From Batkoa obscura (lineage: Eukaryota > Entomophthoromycota > Entomophthoromycetes > Entomophthorales > Batkoaceae): 64,000 nucleotides of DNA. Position numbers and translations under genes: made by a program. A model generated the notes under the pieces. It saw only the letters and a list, made by a program, of their open reading frames with translations, ran no database searches and was not told the DNA's origin. The DNA is taken from the NCBI GenBank assembly GCA_030770535.1, contig JASVEC010000073.1, forward strand, positions 1 to 64,000, read 5' to 3'. Below, piece by piece: positions 32,366 to 43,820 of the stretch (positions are counted from its first letter, which is position 1; each line of letters starts with the position of its first letter).

Positions 32366-33106
32366 TTAAAAAAAGTTGAAAAGTAAAAACTTTAGGAAGT
32401 CCTGCGGGGATACTTATAGTTAACTTAGGAATCAGACAGCTTGATTCTAAGCATTATTGGTTTACCGATCGAATTTTCGTATTCTATTGGACAACCGATT
32501 CTAGAACATATTTTATCATATGGGGTTCGACTATAGGTTAATTTTTAGTTAAGGTTAAATTATGGGATTCTGAAGTTTGATTTATCAAGCTTTATTTGAA
32601 TTGGCACTTGCTATCTAAAGGAGACAAAGAATTTTAAAATCATTTTTGGGAAGTAATAACAGTTTATTTTAATAATAATTTTCCATAATAAAAACTATAT
32701 TTTTTAATTATTCTGATTAATAAATTATTAAAAAAGTAAGAAATAAAATCATTATATTATAAAAATTGAATGATATCAAGGTTGTTCATTTCAACAATTT
32801 AAATCTATTGAATCATTTTCATACTGTTTTACTATCTTGTGCAATGATATTCTAAAATTATTATTACGTCTCAAGAGTGTCTTTGTTTCATTTTTAAAAA
32901 TTTTAAGCTTTAACTTTTAATTTCTAATAGAAAATAGAGGTTTGAAAGTTTTCTATATTAAACATATACAGCCTCTAATGTTGAATGTGTCTAATCATAT
33001 GTGTTTTTAAAATTTTAAAAACGGCTATTTTATGTATTTTAATATATATGGTTTTAATCATTTTCAAGCTGAAAAAGCAAAAAATAATTGTATAAAATAA
33101 AAAAAT

Positions 33107-33212
33107 AAAGGGGAGTGTTTTTTTTGACTTCATTATTTTTTCCATTTTTTAAGCGCTATTTAAGCGGAGAATTTGTTAGTAAAATTTTTAAACACAAAAA
33201 TACATCCTCAAA
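33107..33212 (-). mobile_element. Foldback MITE, left terminus altered
   Basis: It starts AAAGGGGAGTGT and ends ACATCCTCA, with AGCGCT at the centre. The TA flanks are no longer visible. Confidence 0.85.
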
Positions 33213-33474
33213 GATAGATCTCAAACTAATCAATCAATTAATAAGTATAGTGAAGTCTTTCTTATCAAATTCTTTTATTCATTTTTTCAATACAGAGCTG
33301 AAATATCATTGTCTAAATATTAACAAAGAGTAATGTCCTAAATTTTTTATTAACCGAAATAAACTAAATATAAAAAGTATCAGAAAATGATAAAATATGA
33401 CTAATGTAAGAGTCAAATATCTAAACTATCAATCTGGAGTCAATTTTCATAGTTTGATATGAATGTTTACAGTA

Positions 33475-33579
33475 TATGGGGATGTTTCTCTACATTTAAG
33501 GATTTTACTAACAATTTTTCCACTCAAATAGTGTTTAAAAGGTGGAAAAAGCAATGAAGCCAAAAAAACACTCCTTATA
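33475..33579 (+). mobile_element. Foldback MITE, nearly complete
   Basis: Left end TATGGGGATGT and right end ACACTCCTTATA. The centre is AGTGTT. Confidence 0.85.
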
Positions 33580-33613
33580 ATAATTAATTAATAATCAACA
33601 TCTAAAATAATTG

Positions 33614-33716
33614 AACAGGGATGTCTTTAGTTTCATCACTTCTTCTATTTCTAATCGCTATTTGAGTGGAAAAACTGTTAATAAAATCCTTAAATAAAAA
33701 GATACATTCTCAAATA
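33614..33716 (-). mobile_element. Foldback MITE, eroded
   Basis: CAGGGATGT, GTGGAAAAACTGTTAATAAA and ACATTCTCAAATA are recognisable. It lies 35 bp from the previous copy in opposite orientation. Confidence 0.75.
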
Positions 33717-33834
33717 CTGTTTTTTTCGGTTTAATGCCTTGAAATAATGGAAGATAAGCATCGATTTCTAATTTGCTTACTCATTTAAATTTAATAAAAA
33801 AGAAAAAGAACATATATATTTACTTCAAAAAAGT

Positions 33835-33906
33835 TGACCAGCAGAGGAGTCGAACCTCTAACCTCTAGATCTGGAGTCCAACGCGCTACCATTGCGCCAG
33901 CTAGCC
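33835..33906 (-). tRNA. tRNA-Trp (anticodon CCA), copy 1
   Basis: On the minus strand the acceptor arm GGCTAGC pairs with GCTGGTC (with G-U pairs). The anticodon stem TTGGA/TCTAG encloses CTCCAGA, giving anticodon CCA. The T-arm is AGAGG-TTCGACT-CCTCT. No intron. A run of T follows directly (Pol III stop). It is identical over 72 nt to the copy at 45251. Confidence 0.93.
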
Positions 33907-34228
33907 AGGCTTCTTTTTTAGAGATTATTTTTATTATAAATTTACATGTTAAAAATACTAAAATATATTAGTTTAAAAATGATTTAATTATCTTTAGTTG
34001 ATAGGGGAGATCGTTTAATCATTATTTTTGAGTATCGAAAAGCTAAAAATAAAATTAAGTTTACAATGAAAAGATTTTCATTAAAAGAATATTAATGTTG
34101 ACATGTAGAATATTACTTTTGACTATATCGAAATACTTGATATTTAAATTGAAAAGTATAAATGAAAGTAATAGTTTATTTTCAGTGTAAAAAATTGTTT
34201 TGTTATCTTTATTACTATTGTAAAAAGC
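33907..34228. other. Short intergenic stretch
   Basis: It contains a TATAAAT box at about 34157, 72 bp upstream of the next ATG. I see nothing else. Confidence 0.4.
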
Positions 34229-36406
34229 ATGAAGTTCGTTTTACCATTGTTGTTTGGTGTTTTGTTCAATGTAAATCCATATCAAATTTCTACCAGTGAG
34301 TTAAAACAAATTAAAGTAAAAGGTGGACCGGATTATTGTAAAAGCTTAAGTATGAAGGAAGTATTTAGTAATATTTCTGTAGACGATGTAATTAATTGTT
34401 ATAATATGTTTGAAATGAATCAAGTACGAAAACAAAAATATTTAGAGAACATTAAAAAAGTATTACCGTTGTATGTGTTCAATGATTTAGTGAGTCAAGA
34501 CAGTCATCAAGCTAAAACTGGCATGAAATTTAGCTTTGAAAATGAGATCAATCAGCTTGAAGCAAAACATTTTGGTAGTGAATTTGAATTTTATAATAAT
34601 TTAACTAGTCTATTTTTATTACCTAAGGATGGCCATTTAACATTTAAAGTTCATTGTTTTAGCCATTTCAATTTTTATTTCCCATTGATGTTGCATCCCA
34701 TTTATACTAATAATACGATCAAAATAATAGCTCAGGTTAATCCCAAATTTAAGACCTCCTGGTTCAAACAAAGAAATATCGATCCTGCCACTTTAAACTC
34801 TATTCAAATTGATAAAATTAATGATCAATCTGTCTTATCGTTTTTATTGACTATGGTACAAAGAAACGGGGTTATTAAAGATTCGAGTACTAGATTCAAC
34901 TATTTAATGAGCCATTCTACTATTTCTAACAAAGAATTGAAATTAAATTACGGTGAATTTTCAGCACCTGCGGAAATGCCTTTACATAATCAATTAAAAA
35001 TTACATACAATAATTCTAAAGATTCGATTACTTTACCCTATGTCGGTGAAGGAAATTTAAGTTTTGATTCAGCTCATGATTATTTTGACAAATATTGTTT
35101 TAGTTCCAATTTAATATCTTCTCAGTCGGATAATAGCAATAATGATTCTAATGAAGTAGAATTGAATTATAATAGTATTATTAATAATGAACTAAACTCA
35201 AATATGCTATATGATAATGAATTAAATGTAAACTCAATGAGTATTAAAGGTTATTTAAGGGAGAATCCACCTTTAAATTATATAATTGTCGATTCAAATA
35301 TTTACTATACGACTTTAATATTAAAACAAGACAATATAGCCGTGTTACTATTACCAACTAACGAAGTAAACTCAGTTGATCAGCTAAATGAGTTTCAGTC
35401 CATGATTCATAAATCTTTTGTTAAACTGGCAAATTTAAAGTGTACCAAATTAATCATTGATGTATCTTATAATACTGGTGGTCCTATTTGTACATCGTTG
35501 TCTTTATTAGATTACATTAACAACCAAGAAAGTGATAATGAAGATAGCAGCAATGAGTTAAATCATAATGCTATAAATAAATCAAATTCCAATCATCATG
35601 TACAATACACTACAAGAATGAAAAATACGTTATTGGCCAATTTATTAGCAGAATCAGCTTCAGTACAAAACAAACAAAACCACCGAGTTTGGGGTTCAAA
35701 CAATTGGATAGATATAAATAACAAACAATATAATAATAACTCTTGGTTAACGCCAGGATATTTAACAGAAAGAAGTAAAAATATTAATGTCAATTTAATG
35801 GAATATGTCAACAATAATAAAGATAAAAGTTTAAATGTTAATCAATTAATAGCAAATAGTAACAGCAATTATCAAGTACTTTCCAATTATTTTATGGATA
35901 AGTGCCCTAAAAGTGAGTTAAATAATCAAAAATTCCCATTTCAATTAGAAAATTTAATGATATTAACTAACGGTATTTGTTTATCTTCATGTTCTACGTT
36001 ATTAAATGGTTTCATTCAATTTAATAACCCAAAAATAAAGATTATTTATACAGATGGTCATAATATGAATACAAATCAAGTATCTCCTCATAATATGGAA
36101 GGTGGTCAATTATATATTTATGATAAACTAATTGAAGATATTGAAAATTTACGTTTGAAATTTAATACAAATTATAAATCAATTATCCCTGAGATTTTTC
36201 CTTTAGCAACTCAATTTACTTTTACTTTAAGAGAACAATATTTAGTCAAAAGTAACAATCCAAAGTCTTTAACTATTTATAACTCTACTATGCCAATGGA
36301 GTATTTAAACTATGTTCCTACTGATCGTGTATATACAAATGAGATACTGCCTCAATTGCCATATAACTTAGGTTATCACTGGATCAAAGCATCAAAATTA
36401 TTTTAG
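34229..36406 (+). CDS. Secreted S41-family serine peptidase (CPAF/tail-protease-like)
   Basis: This 725-residue intronless protein starts with a signal peptide (MKFVLPLLFGVLFNVNPYQ). The N-terminal half resembles the fungal CPAF-like group, with FLLPKDGHLTFKVHCFSHF. The peptidase core has KLIIDVSYNTGGPICTSL, the usual D-x-S-x-N-x-G-G strand. It then has LTNGICLSSCSTLLNGF, where Ser586 or Ser587 aligns with the S41 nucleophile. Asn-rich inserts (about 290-325 and 430-545) enlarge it. Fungal members of this family are mostly secreted and of uncertain substrate. The inserted Asn runs suggest local repeat growth. An upstream TATA box is present. Confidence 0.75.
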   Translation: MKFVLPLLFGVLFNVNPYQISTSELKQIKVKGGPDYCKSLSMKEVFSNISVDDVINCYNMFEMNQVRKQKYLENIKKVLPLYVFNDLVSQDSHQAKTGMKFSFENEINQLEAKHFGSEFEFYNNLTSLFLLPKDGHLTFKVHCFSHFNFYFPLMLHPIYTNNTIKIIAQVNPKFKTSWFKQRNIDPATLNSIQIDKINDQSVLSFLLTMVQRNGVIKDSSTRFNYLMSHSTISNKELKLNYGEFSAPAEMPLHNQLKITYNNSKDSITLPYVGEGNLSFDSAHDYFDKYCFSSNLISSQSDNSNNDSNEVELNYNSIINNELNSNMLYDNELNVNSMSIKGYLRENPPLNYIIVDSNIYYTTLILKQDNIAVLLLPTNEVNSVDQLNEFQSMIHKSFVKLANLKCTKLIIDVSYNTGGPICTSLSLLDYINNQESDNEDSSNELNHNAINKSNSNHHVQYTTRMKNTLLANLLAESASVQNKQNHRVWGSNNWIDINNKQYNNNSWLTPGYLTERSKNINVNLMEYVNNNKDKSLNVNQLIANSNSNYQVLSNYFMDKCPKSELNNQKFPFQLENLMILTNGICLSSCSTLLNGFIQFNNPKIKIIYTDGHNMNTNQVSPHNMEGGQLYIYDKLIEDIENLRLKFNTNYKSIIPEIFPLATQFTFTLREQYLVKSNNPKSLTIYNSTMPMEYLNYVPTDRVYTNEILPQLPYNLGYHWIKASKLF

Positions 36407-36962
36407 TTGTAATAAATAAAATGAGATTATCAAAGTATTTTTTAATTATTATTATTTTGTATAAAAATATACAATCTCATTCAATATCTCAATAACATTG
36501 AATGTTATGTTGAATTGGGAACAAGATCAGCCTCTTTGGCGAGACTTATCTCGACATCGGGAACGAGGTAAAGAATAAGGTTCATTTCATTCAATAACTA
36601 ACTTTAAGATGCCTGAGAATTGTTCAATCAAAATACAAAGATAAAATTTCTGATTTGTTGCATCGCGGTTAACAAAGTCACGTTTTTAGGTTGTGGGATT
36701 TATATTTATTTTTAAAGTTGGTAGGTTAATTTGGAAATTGAAACATTTAAACTCAGATCACATTTGAGATTAACTGATTAATTATTTAAAAATTAAAATT
36801 GAAGTCAAGTTTGAACAAAATAATAGCTAATTCAAGCAAAATTTCTTCTTGTCAAAAATTTCTTTTTGACCAATGACTGTTAGATTTAGACTAAATAGTT
36901 CAAGCTTGATCTAAATAGGTGGAATTAAAGAACAGCATTTAATTTAAATACAGTTAAATTTA
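36407..36962. other. Convergent intergenic stretch
   Basis: Nothing recognisable apart from 3' ends of the flanking genes. Confidence 0.4.
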
Positions 36963-37836
36963 TTATACATCAAATGAAGCATGGTTATTAAACCGCAAAT
37001 ATTCTGGAGGCGTAATATCATACACTGAGTGTGAAGCAATACCATAATGTAAAGAGTTTGCTAATTTAAAAGCGAATGGAACTGCACCAAAATTGTATTG
37101 AATCTTACAGCTAGAATTAGCATAAATCGTAGGATACAATCTTAGTTGATTTGTAACGAACTTATGTTTTTTTAAAGGCAAACCATTATATGTAAAATAG
37201 AATAATTGTTTAAATGGATTATAAAAACATCCAATTATATCCCCCGATTCAATACGTTCAATTTCTTTTTTCCTGCTTTTTTTACCTTCTTTTAGAATCA
37301 CCCCTTCGCTAATGCTTAATCCAAAACTTTCTTTTTCTTCACCTAAGTAAAAATTCGTTAATAAAGATGATAGTCAATGAAATAAATTAATTACCTGGGA
37401 TACACTCTAAATTATTCTGCTTAGCCGCCAATCCAATAAATGGTTTAGCGTTTTCATCTAATTTCAAAAAAAAGATCTCAAAATAATTACAATGCGAAAT
37501 GGGCAACAAAGGTAATTGAGTTTGTAAACTGCACATTGATAAAAAGATAATATTAATTCGATTTGTAACTTGAATTCTAGTATAATTTTCTGATGTTAAT
37601 GAAAATTCCCAATACATCTTCCCACTCGATTCAGCATCCCCTTCTAAATTACTAGTATCTTCTTCTTTCCTTTTACGATTATGCTCATAGTTCAATACCC
37701 GCATTTCCTCTTCCGCTATCTCCTGTCGTAATCTTTGTTGTCTCTTTGATTGGTAACATTTAATTGCTATTATGGTTATTACAATGATTAATAGTATGGA
37801 TATTACAACAATTATTATTATGATTTCAAGATTCAT
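36963..37836 (-). CDS. Membrane SPRY protein with PPxY tail, Ssh4/Ear1-like (paralogue 2)
   Basis: Two exons (37395-37836, 36963-37342; 52-nt phase-1 intron) give 273 residues. The first 27 residues are almost purely Ile/Val/Leu, a membrane anchor right at the N-terminus. A basic, Glu-rich, probably coiled-coil stretch (about 28-70) follows. The SPRY-type domain has PFIGLAAK before the intron and GDIIGCFYNPFKQLFYFTYNG and YPTIYANSSCKIQYNFG after it. The tail has PPEY at 259-262. Role as for paralogue 1: a membrane adaptor for an Rsp5-type ligase is inferred from the combination of anchor, SPRY and PPxY. Sequence divergence from the other copies is large, so the duplications are old. Confidence 0.8.
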
Positions 37837-38892
37837 AGTGGTAAAGGGGATTGAAGTAAAGTTCCAAATTTAAAAGATAAATAAAAATATAAAAAGTAAA
37901 TATGTAAGTACAAAACAAAAAGATAAGAAAAAATAGCAATGTAAATCTAGAATAGATAATTTAGTAGGAATAAAAAAGATTTTAATATTGATTATTATTA
38001 TATAATAAATTTTAATAAATTAATGAGGTAGACCAAAGGTGCAGATTCTTTAAATAGTCATAACTTCAAATTTTATTACCTTTTTAAATTTAATTTTTGT
38101 TCCTTTGATCATATTACTCACGTTATTTTATTAATGACTCAATTTATTATTCATATTAAAATAGTGATTGCATAAATTCTATTTTCCTACTTGACTTCAT
38201 TAAACATGGAATCTATTATTTTATTATCTATTGTGTATTTGAACTTTAGTTGAAATATTAACAATCTTCTTTTCAATATGGAACAAATAACTTTTATAAT
38301 TCTAACATTTTCAAATTATTTGATTGAGATTAATTTTCAATTGTAATTTTAACTCGAAAATCAGGGATATGAATTCAACTGGAATTTTTATTCTTAATAG
38401 CTTTTTTCTACTTATTAAACTGGAATTTTATAAACCATTATTTTTATTTTTTTGTTTTTTTTTTTTTTTGCTTTATTATTGGTCATCAGTAATGTTTATT
38501 TTGTTGTTACTCAATAAATTTGATAATATTTATATCATTGGATTGCAAGCTACTGAAGTTAATATGGGCTAGTAAACTGAATGTTCGTTTTTCCCAGACT
38601 TCATTTTTGCAAATTTTCAAGTTAAGCAAAAATTTCATTGAGAGTTTATTACAGCTTTATTTTTAAATTGATGCTTCAATCAAATTGGAAATTTTAAGTT
38701 TTTAAACCTATCTATGTATGATATAGCTAAAAAAACATCAATAGGCGCTATTTGCTGTAAATAAATACTCTAGATAATATTAATTCATTCAAAACGCTGC
38801 AAAAATCTTTATAGTTTATTGTTATTAAAATAAGTTTTAAATAAAAAATAAAACGTTATATCTGTACATATCAATTATATTTCCAATAAATA

Positions 38893-38995
38893 TATAGGAA
38901 TGTTTTTTTGTGTTTGGGAATTTTACTAACAATCTTTCTACTCAAATAGCGCTTAAAAAATGGAAAAACAATGAAATCAAAAAAACATCCCCATA
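38893..38995 (+). mobile_element. Foldback MITE, complete
   Basis: Ends are TATAGGAATGT and ACATCCCCATA, with an AGCGCT centre. Confidence 0.9.
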
Positions 38996-39260
38996 TTTTT
39001 TCAAACCCGATTGATAGAGCTATCATTTCTCATAGGGTTTAATTATAATTTTTATAAAAAAGTAAGTTACAATGTAGTTATTTTGTTAATAGCAAAAATT
39101 TCAAGGTTCATTTACTTTTACTTGAGTAATAAAATAGTTAGTCTTTCTTAACATTTTAATATGTAACTACTTAACTCATAATCTTTCAATTATTTAATAT
39201 AAGTTTGTTTTTTTTATGTATATATAATATATAATATAAACAAACATCAAACTTTTTTTA

Positions 39261-39364
39261 TATGGGGATGTTTTTTTTGGCTTTATTACTTCTTGATTTT
39301 TTGAGTGTTATTTGAGTGGAAAAATCATTAGTAAAATTCTTAAATACAAAAATATACCCCCATA
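39261..39364 (-). mobile_element. Foldback MITE, complete
   Basis: Left end TATGGGGATGT, right end ATACCCCCATA. The centre is eroded to GAGTGTT. Confidence 0.9.
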
Positions 39365-40704
39365 TACTGCTTTAACCAAGTGTTCTTAATTTAAATTGTT
39401 TAGAAAGTGGATAAAATGATTAAGAAAAAAAATAGTTTATATTAGTTAGTTTAAATAAATATCAATTAATTAAAGATAAAATCTAGAACTGATTCATTTT
39501 TAGCTTTTACTAATATATTAGAATACAAATTCTGATAGAATAAAATCAATGGAATCCAATATAATGTATTATCAGATTAATATATTCTACATTTAGATAG
39601 TTCTAATATCTTTTTAAAAAGGTAATTTTTATTCTAAATTTGATAATTTTCAGAATTTTTATACAACTTATAAATAGATCCGAAAGTACAATCCATAAGA
39701 ACACTGTGGCGTATTTTTATTTTTGAATAGATCTCATCGTGAACTTTAAGAAATCTGGACCTATAACCTTATTTAATAAAATTCTTGTTTATAATATTTA
39801 ATAGTAGATAGCATAGGTTGTATTATAATTTATAACTTACAAAAATAATAACTTGCTTTACCTTATCTTTATAAGACTTTGGTATCCTTAATTGTAAAGC
39901 TATCTAATAGCAAATTATGAATTATAATGTAGTCTATTGATTAATATTTTACTTAACTATTTTAAATATAGAAGCAAAGAAATGAGCTTTAATACAGCAT
40001 TCCATTATTTGAGAGTTTTCCAGTATTACTTGAATACTCTCTCAAAAATTTATGCTACATATATACTAAATGGACAAAAAAATGAAATGGAAAATTTTAT
40101 CCTTGATTCAATGGAGCTTTTAAACTTACGCGTATATAAACATAATAGATGACAATAAAAAAGCCTATGTATAAAATGATATATATATTTTATTTCTATT
40201 TAACAATGAGCCACTTTCAGCCAATTTGATTCAACTATCATAAAAGTCAAATAATAAAACAATTAAACTCCTTTTACATAAAATAGAATTACTTTTATGA
40301 AATTATATAACAAATTAGCGTTTCATGATTAATTTAATATACCAATGTTTTAATTATCTTAGATCTAGTTTTTAAAATAAATTTTAGATTTTTGTTATAT
40401 TATAGTGAAGTAGCTAATTAAGCAATATTCACTGTTCTAAAAATAAAGACCAATTATTCTTTAAGTTGCATTCTCAAGCCAATAAATTTCGTCATATATG
40501 GACAATAAAAGCGGATCTCACAATCAACAAATTTAATTGGTTTAATAACTCAACAATGATATAATGTTCAGTTTAATACTCAAGAAACAATTATTTTTTA
40601 ATTATTATTACTAAGAAAAATCAGGCTGGATTTCAACTAATAATAAACTCATACCTAATACTATACAGAATTGAATTCAATTAAACTTTAATCTTAAAAT
40701 AAAA

Positions 40705-41289
40705 ATGCATCATAGCCATACTAAAACGGTATTTACCGATTTACAATTAGAAAAATTACAAGCAGTTTTTGACCAAGATTCCACGCCGGGTACCAGTGTT
40801 AAAAGATACCTTGCCCAAGACTTGGGTCTAAAAGCAAAAGCAGTTCAAGTTTGGTTTAATAATAGGGCTTGTCGTGGTAAAAAGAGAGGCGAAAGGTTAA
40901 TATCCAGAAACGTATCTTGTATTTCTCAACTTAAATACTCCCCAGTAAGATTAGGAAAAAATAAAAAATACGAAAAGGAAATGTTGGATACCCGTTCATC
41001 TTCTTCTAATACGCCCAATGGGATTACTTTCAAAAATGATAACTATTATGAAGGCAAGTTTAAAGCTCAAAACCCGGATTTTAATATTACTTTACAAAAA
41101 GAAACTGTTCCTTATGAAGTTAATCGCATGGATACATTGGAATATCATAATTTAAAACAACAGGCATTAGCTAATATCTTTGGTACCTATAATGATCAAC
41201 CTCAATTACTTAGAAGCTTTCAAGCTACTCCGGATCAAGACTTTCATAACTTTAATTTTTTTAAACAACTTTTTCCTACTAAGTCTTAG
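40705..41289 (+). CDS. Homeodomain transcription factor
   Basis: This small 194-residue intronless nuclear protein has its homeodomain at the extreme N-terminus (about 5-62): TKTVFTDLQLEKLQAVF for helix 1, then SVKRYLAQDLGLKAKAVQVWFNNRACRGKKR for helices 2 and 3. The core Trp48, Phe49, Asn51 and Arg52 are kept. Position 53, normally Arg, is Ala, followed by Cys. Spacing matches a typical 60-residue class, not the longer TALE class. The remaining 130 residues are polar with no known domain. Many fungal homeodomain proteins act in mating or development; nothing here says which. Confidence 0.85.
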   Translation: MHHSHTKTVFTDLQLEKLQAVFDQDSTPGTSVKRYLAQDLGLKAKAVQVWFNNRACRGKKRGERLISRNVSCISQLKYSPVRLGKNKKYEKEMLDTRSSSSNTPNGITFKNDNYYEGKFKAQNPDFNITLQKETVPYEVNRMDTLEYHNLKQQALANIFGTYNDQPQLLRSFQATPDQDFHNFNFFKQLFPTKS

Positions 41290-41765
41290 TTTTTTAGTAG
41301 CGAGTTTTTTATATAATTATTATTTATCTTTATCGTTTATTGAAATAAACTTTATATCGATTTGTAAACTGAATTTTTTATTATAGATTATATTATTCTT
41401 CGTTATGATCCAATACTTGTAAATTTAATTACAGTTATAAAGTTAATAAAACCCAACTTATTTTAAATCCCTTATGATTATTAAAAATTTATCAGAGATA
41501 ATTAACTATTAATTATTTAATTTGGCAATAAAGGGGATTTTGACTATAACGCTTTAGGTAAGAAATCGAGAAAAAGATAAGTTCCAAACATAAATATGTA
41601 AAATTCTAATACAAATAGTTACACACAAACCTCTGTTTTAATTTTTATCTATTTAGCCTAACTCAAGGATACTATAAAAAAATAAAGTTAATAACTTGTA
41701 TCACGAATACCAAAATAACAACAAATCTTTATTAAAATTATTAAAATTAAGCAAATAAATCTTAT
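41290..41765. other. Convergent intergenic stretch
   Basis: Nothing recognisable. The ORF at 41180-41386 is an out-of-frame overlap with the homeobox gene. Confidence 0.4.
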
Positions 41766-42648
41766 TTACAAGGGATATTGTGGTGCCGATGTATTAGGAT
41801 TATTAAAGGTATTGATTGGAGGAGCAATATCATTTTCATAAGCAGGTGGTAACTCAGAAAGTGTTGAAGTCGATACTAAGCCATAACGAAATAAGTTGGC
41901 TTTAGAGAATAAAAACTCAGTATGCCCAAAATTAAACTGAATATGAGCTTGACCACTAGAATATAATGATGGAAATACTGGGATTGAATTTCTTACCATT
42001 GGTATTGGGTCCAATAATTCACCATTATGCGTGAAACATATATTAGTTGGTGATGAATTAGTTATTAAACACCCTACTACATCTCCACTACCAAACTTCC
42101 TACCATTAATCCAATATATAGATTTTCCGCTTAATAATATACTGCCCTCCTTTGAGTTAATTGATACACTATCATCACCAACACCTAAAATACTACTTTA
42201 GTCAGTAAAACATAATAATAATATATTTATTACCTGGAATAACGGTTTCATTTTGGTTCTTTGGAGCTAGTCCAACAAAAAGTTCCTGTCCATCCAATAT
42301 ATCCAAAATCTTGATTTCAAAATAACTTTTATCTTGATTTCTGGGAATTGGATAACTAGCTTGAATACCACAAGGTTGTACAAAAAATAATTGAAATTCA
42401 TCTCTCGTAGTCACTTTATCAACACAACTTAAAGTAATTGGAAAAGTCCAATCCAAATTGTCTACATTCTGTCGATTATTAAACATTTGCGGACGGGGAA
42501 TTCCTAGTTCTTCATTTCTTTGATCTTGTCTTTGTAGTCTACGCCTTCTGCGAACATCAGCAATTAGTCCAAGTAAACATACTACACTAAAAAAAATAGC
42601 AGCAGCTATACCCACTTTATAGAGTAAACCGTCAAGTATTAGCATCAA
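41766..42648 (-). CDS. Membrane SPRY protein with PPxY tail, Ssh4/Ear1-like (paralogue 3)
   Basis: Two exons (42234-42648, 41766-42184; 49-nt phase-1 intron) give 277 residues. A membrane segment (about 8-30) is followed by a strongly basic VRRRRRLQRQ, which by the positive-inside rule keeps the rest in the cytosol. The SPRY-type domain holds QELFVGLAPK before the intron and FGSGDVVGCL, ICFTHNGELL and FPSLYSSGQAHIQFNFG after it. The C-terminus is Pro/Asn-rich with PPAY at 251-254 and APQY near the end. It lies head-to-head with paralogue 4, 1.2 kb away. Same inferred job as the other three. Confidence 0.82.
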
Positions 42649-43820
42649 AATTAACTAAAAAAAATAAGTTATTATTTTTTGGTCTGTTTACAAACCATTT
42701 TTTGCATAAGTTAATTTAGATTTGGTGCAAAAATAGCAGTGTGAAAAGCTAAAATCAGGGCTATGGTTTTCTGTAATTTATATGAGTTTAAGGTTCAACA
42801 AATGATCCCTGTTCTTATTTCAGTCATTCATTTTATATTTAGGGACTCGAAATCGAGAATCTATAGTTATATTAATATTCGATCGTTTTATAGGTTTATT
42901 TTAATAACAAAAACCACATACCCTGGTATTATATCACCTATTATTATACAAATTTATATATCTATAATATATTGGACCAAGTACTTTAGTAGTTTATCTT
43001 GTTACAGAATATGGAGAAATTATAGAATTGTATTCAAGTTACAAATTTAATATAAAAGAATATAATGCTTGACAACATGGGTCATAATAACATCATCTTT
43101 TACAGTTAATAGTGAAAATAAATATTTAAAATATAAACAATTTTACAAAAAAAACACTTGCTTGAGAAATGGCGTCAAAATTATAATTTTTGATTGTCCC
43201 AAACTAAACAATACAGGTTCTTGGCTAATTACCTCTTCCCTTCTTTTCTTCTTTTTTGACTGTGACAGTATTTGAAAATATTTTATAATCAATTATTATC
43301 CTCAATAAATGTAGTTAAAGAACATTCTTTATTACAAATTAATTGTGAATTTAATTTGAAAGTTAAAAACTTGACGATATTCATTCAATAAAATTTACAC
43401 AATAAAATATTAGTTTTAATAAAAATGAAAGTCAAATAAACAAACACACAACTATTGAGTATTAGTTATATTCCATATAATTATAAATTTAGGTTCATGA
43501 GAGAGGAATTCCAATCCATTAACAATTGGAATTTAAGAGAAGAAATATCATGAGATTCGAAACTCAAGTAATAACCTAAATATAGAAATAGAAGCTCCAA
43601 TGATCGTAGTGAAAGTTAAACCAGAGTCAAAACTCATTATTAAGAAAATGATCATACCACCAACTAACAAATTAGAAACGTATAGTTTAAGCGTAAATAA
43701 AAACATTTCTTATCTTTTACTTGTTTTATTGCTTTTTAAATTTTTAATGCTATTTATTGAATTATAAAGTTCACCCTCATTGTTATTTTTGTTGTTTTAA
43801 ACCAAAAATCAAAGTAAAAG
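42649..43820. other. Divergent intergenic stretch between two SPRY genes
   Basis: It holds promoters for both flanking genes. A TTATAAAG box at about 43762 lies 58 bp upstream of the plus-strand ATG. A small perfect inverted repeat (AATTCCAAT/ATTGGAATT) is at about 43507-43533. Short ORFs here look random. Confidence 0.5.

Larger units (their letters stand above)
32366..33834. other. Intergenic stretch with three MITEs
   Basis: MITEs lie at 33107-33212, 33475-33579 and 33614-33716. The first 740 bp show nothing recognisable. Confidence 0.6.
37837..40704. other. Long intergenic stretch with two MITEs
   Basis: MITEs lie at 38893-38995 and 39261-39364. A poly-T tract is at 38450-38470. An ORF of 71 codons at 39937-40152 has no recognisable features and no upstream TATA box; I do not call it a gene. 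Confidence 0.5.

Noticed and set aside
30708-32386. Several ORFs antisense to or out of frame with PAB1
   Set aside because: They overlap a fully supported four-RRM protein and have no features of their own.
39937-40152. A 71-codon ORF with a fairly balanced composition
   Set aside because: No signal, motif, promoter or paralogue was seen, so I could not support it as a gene.
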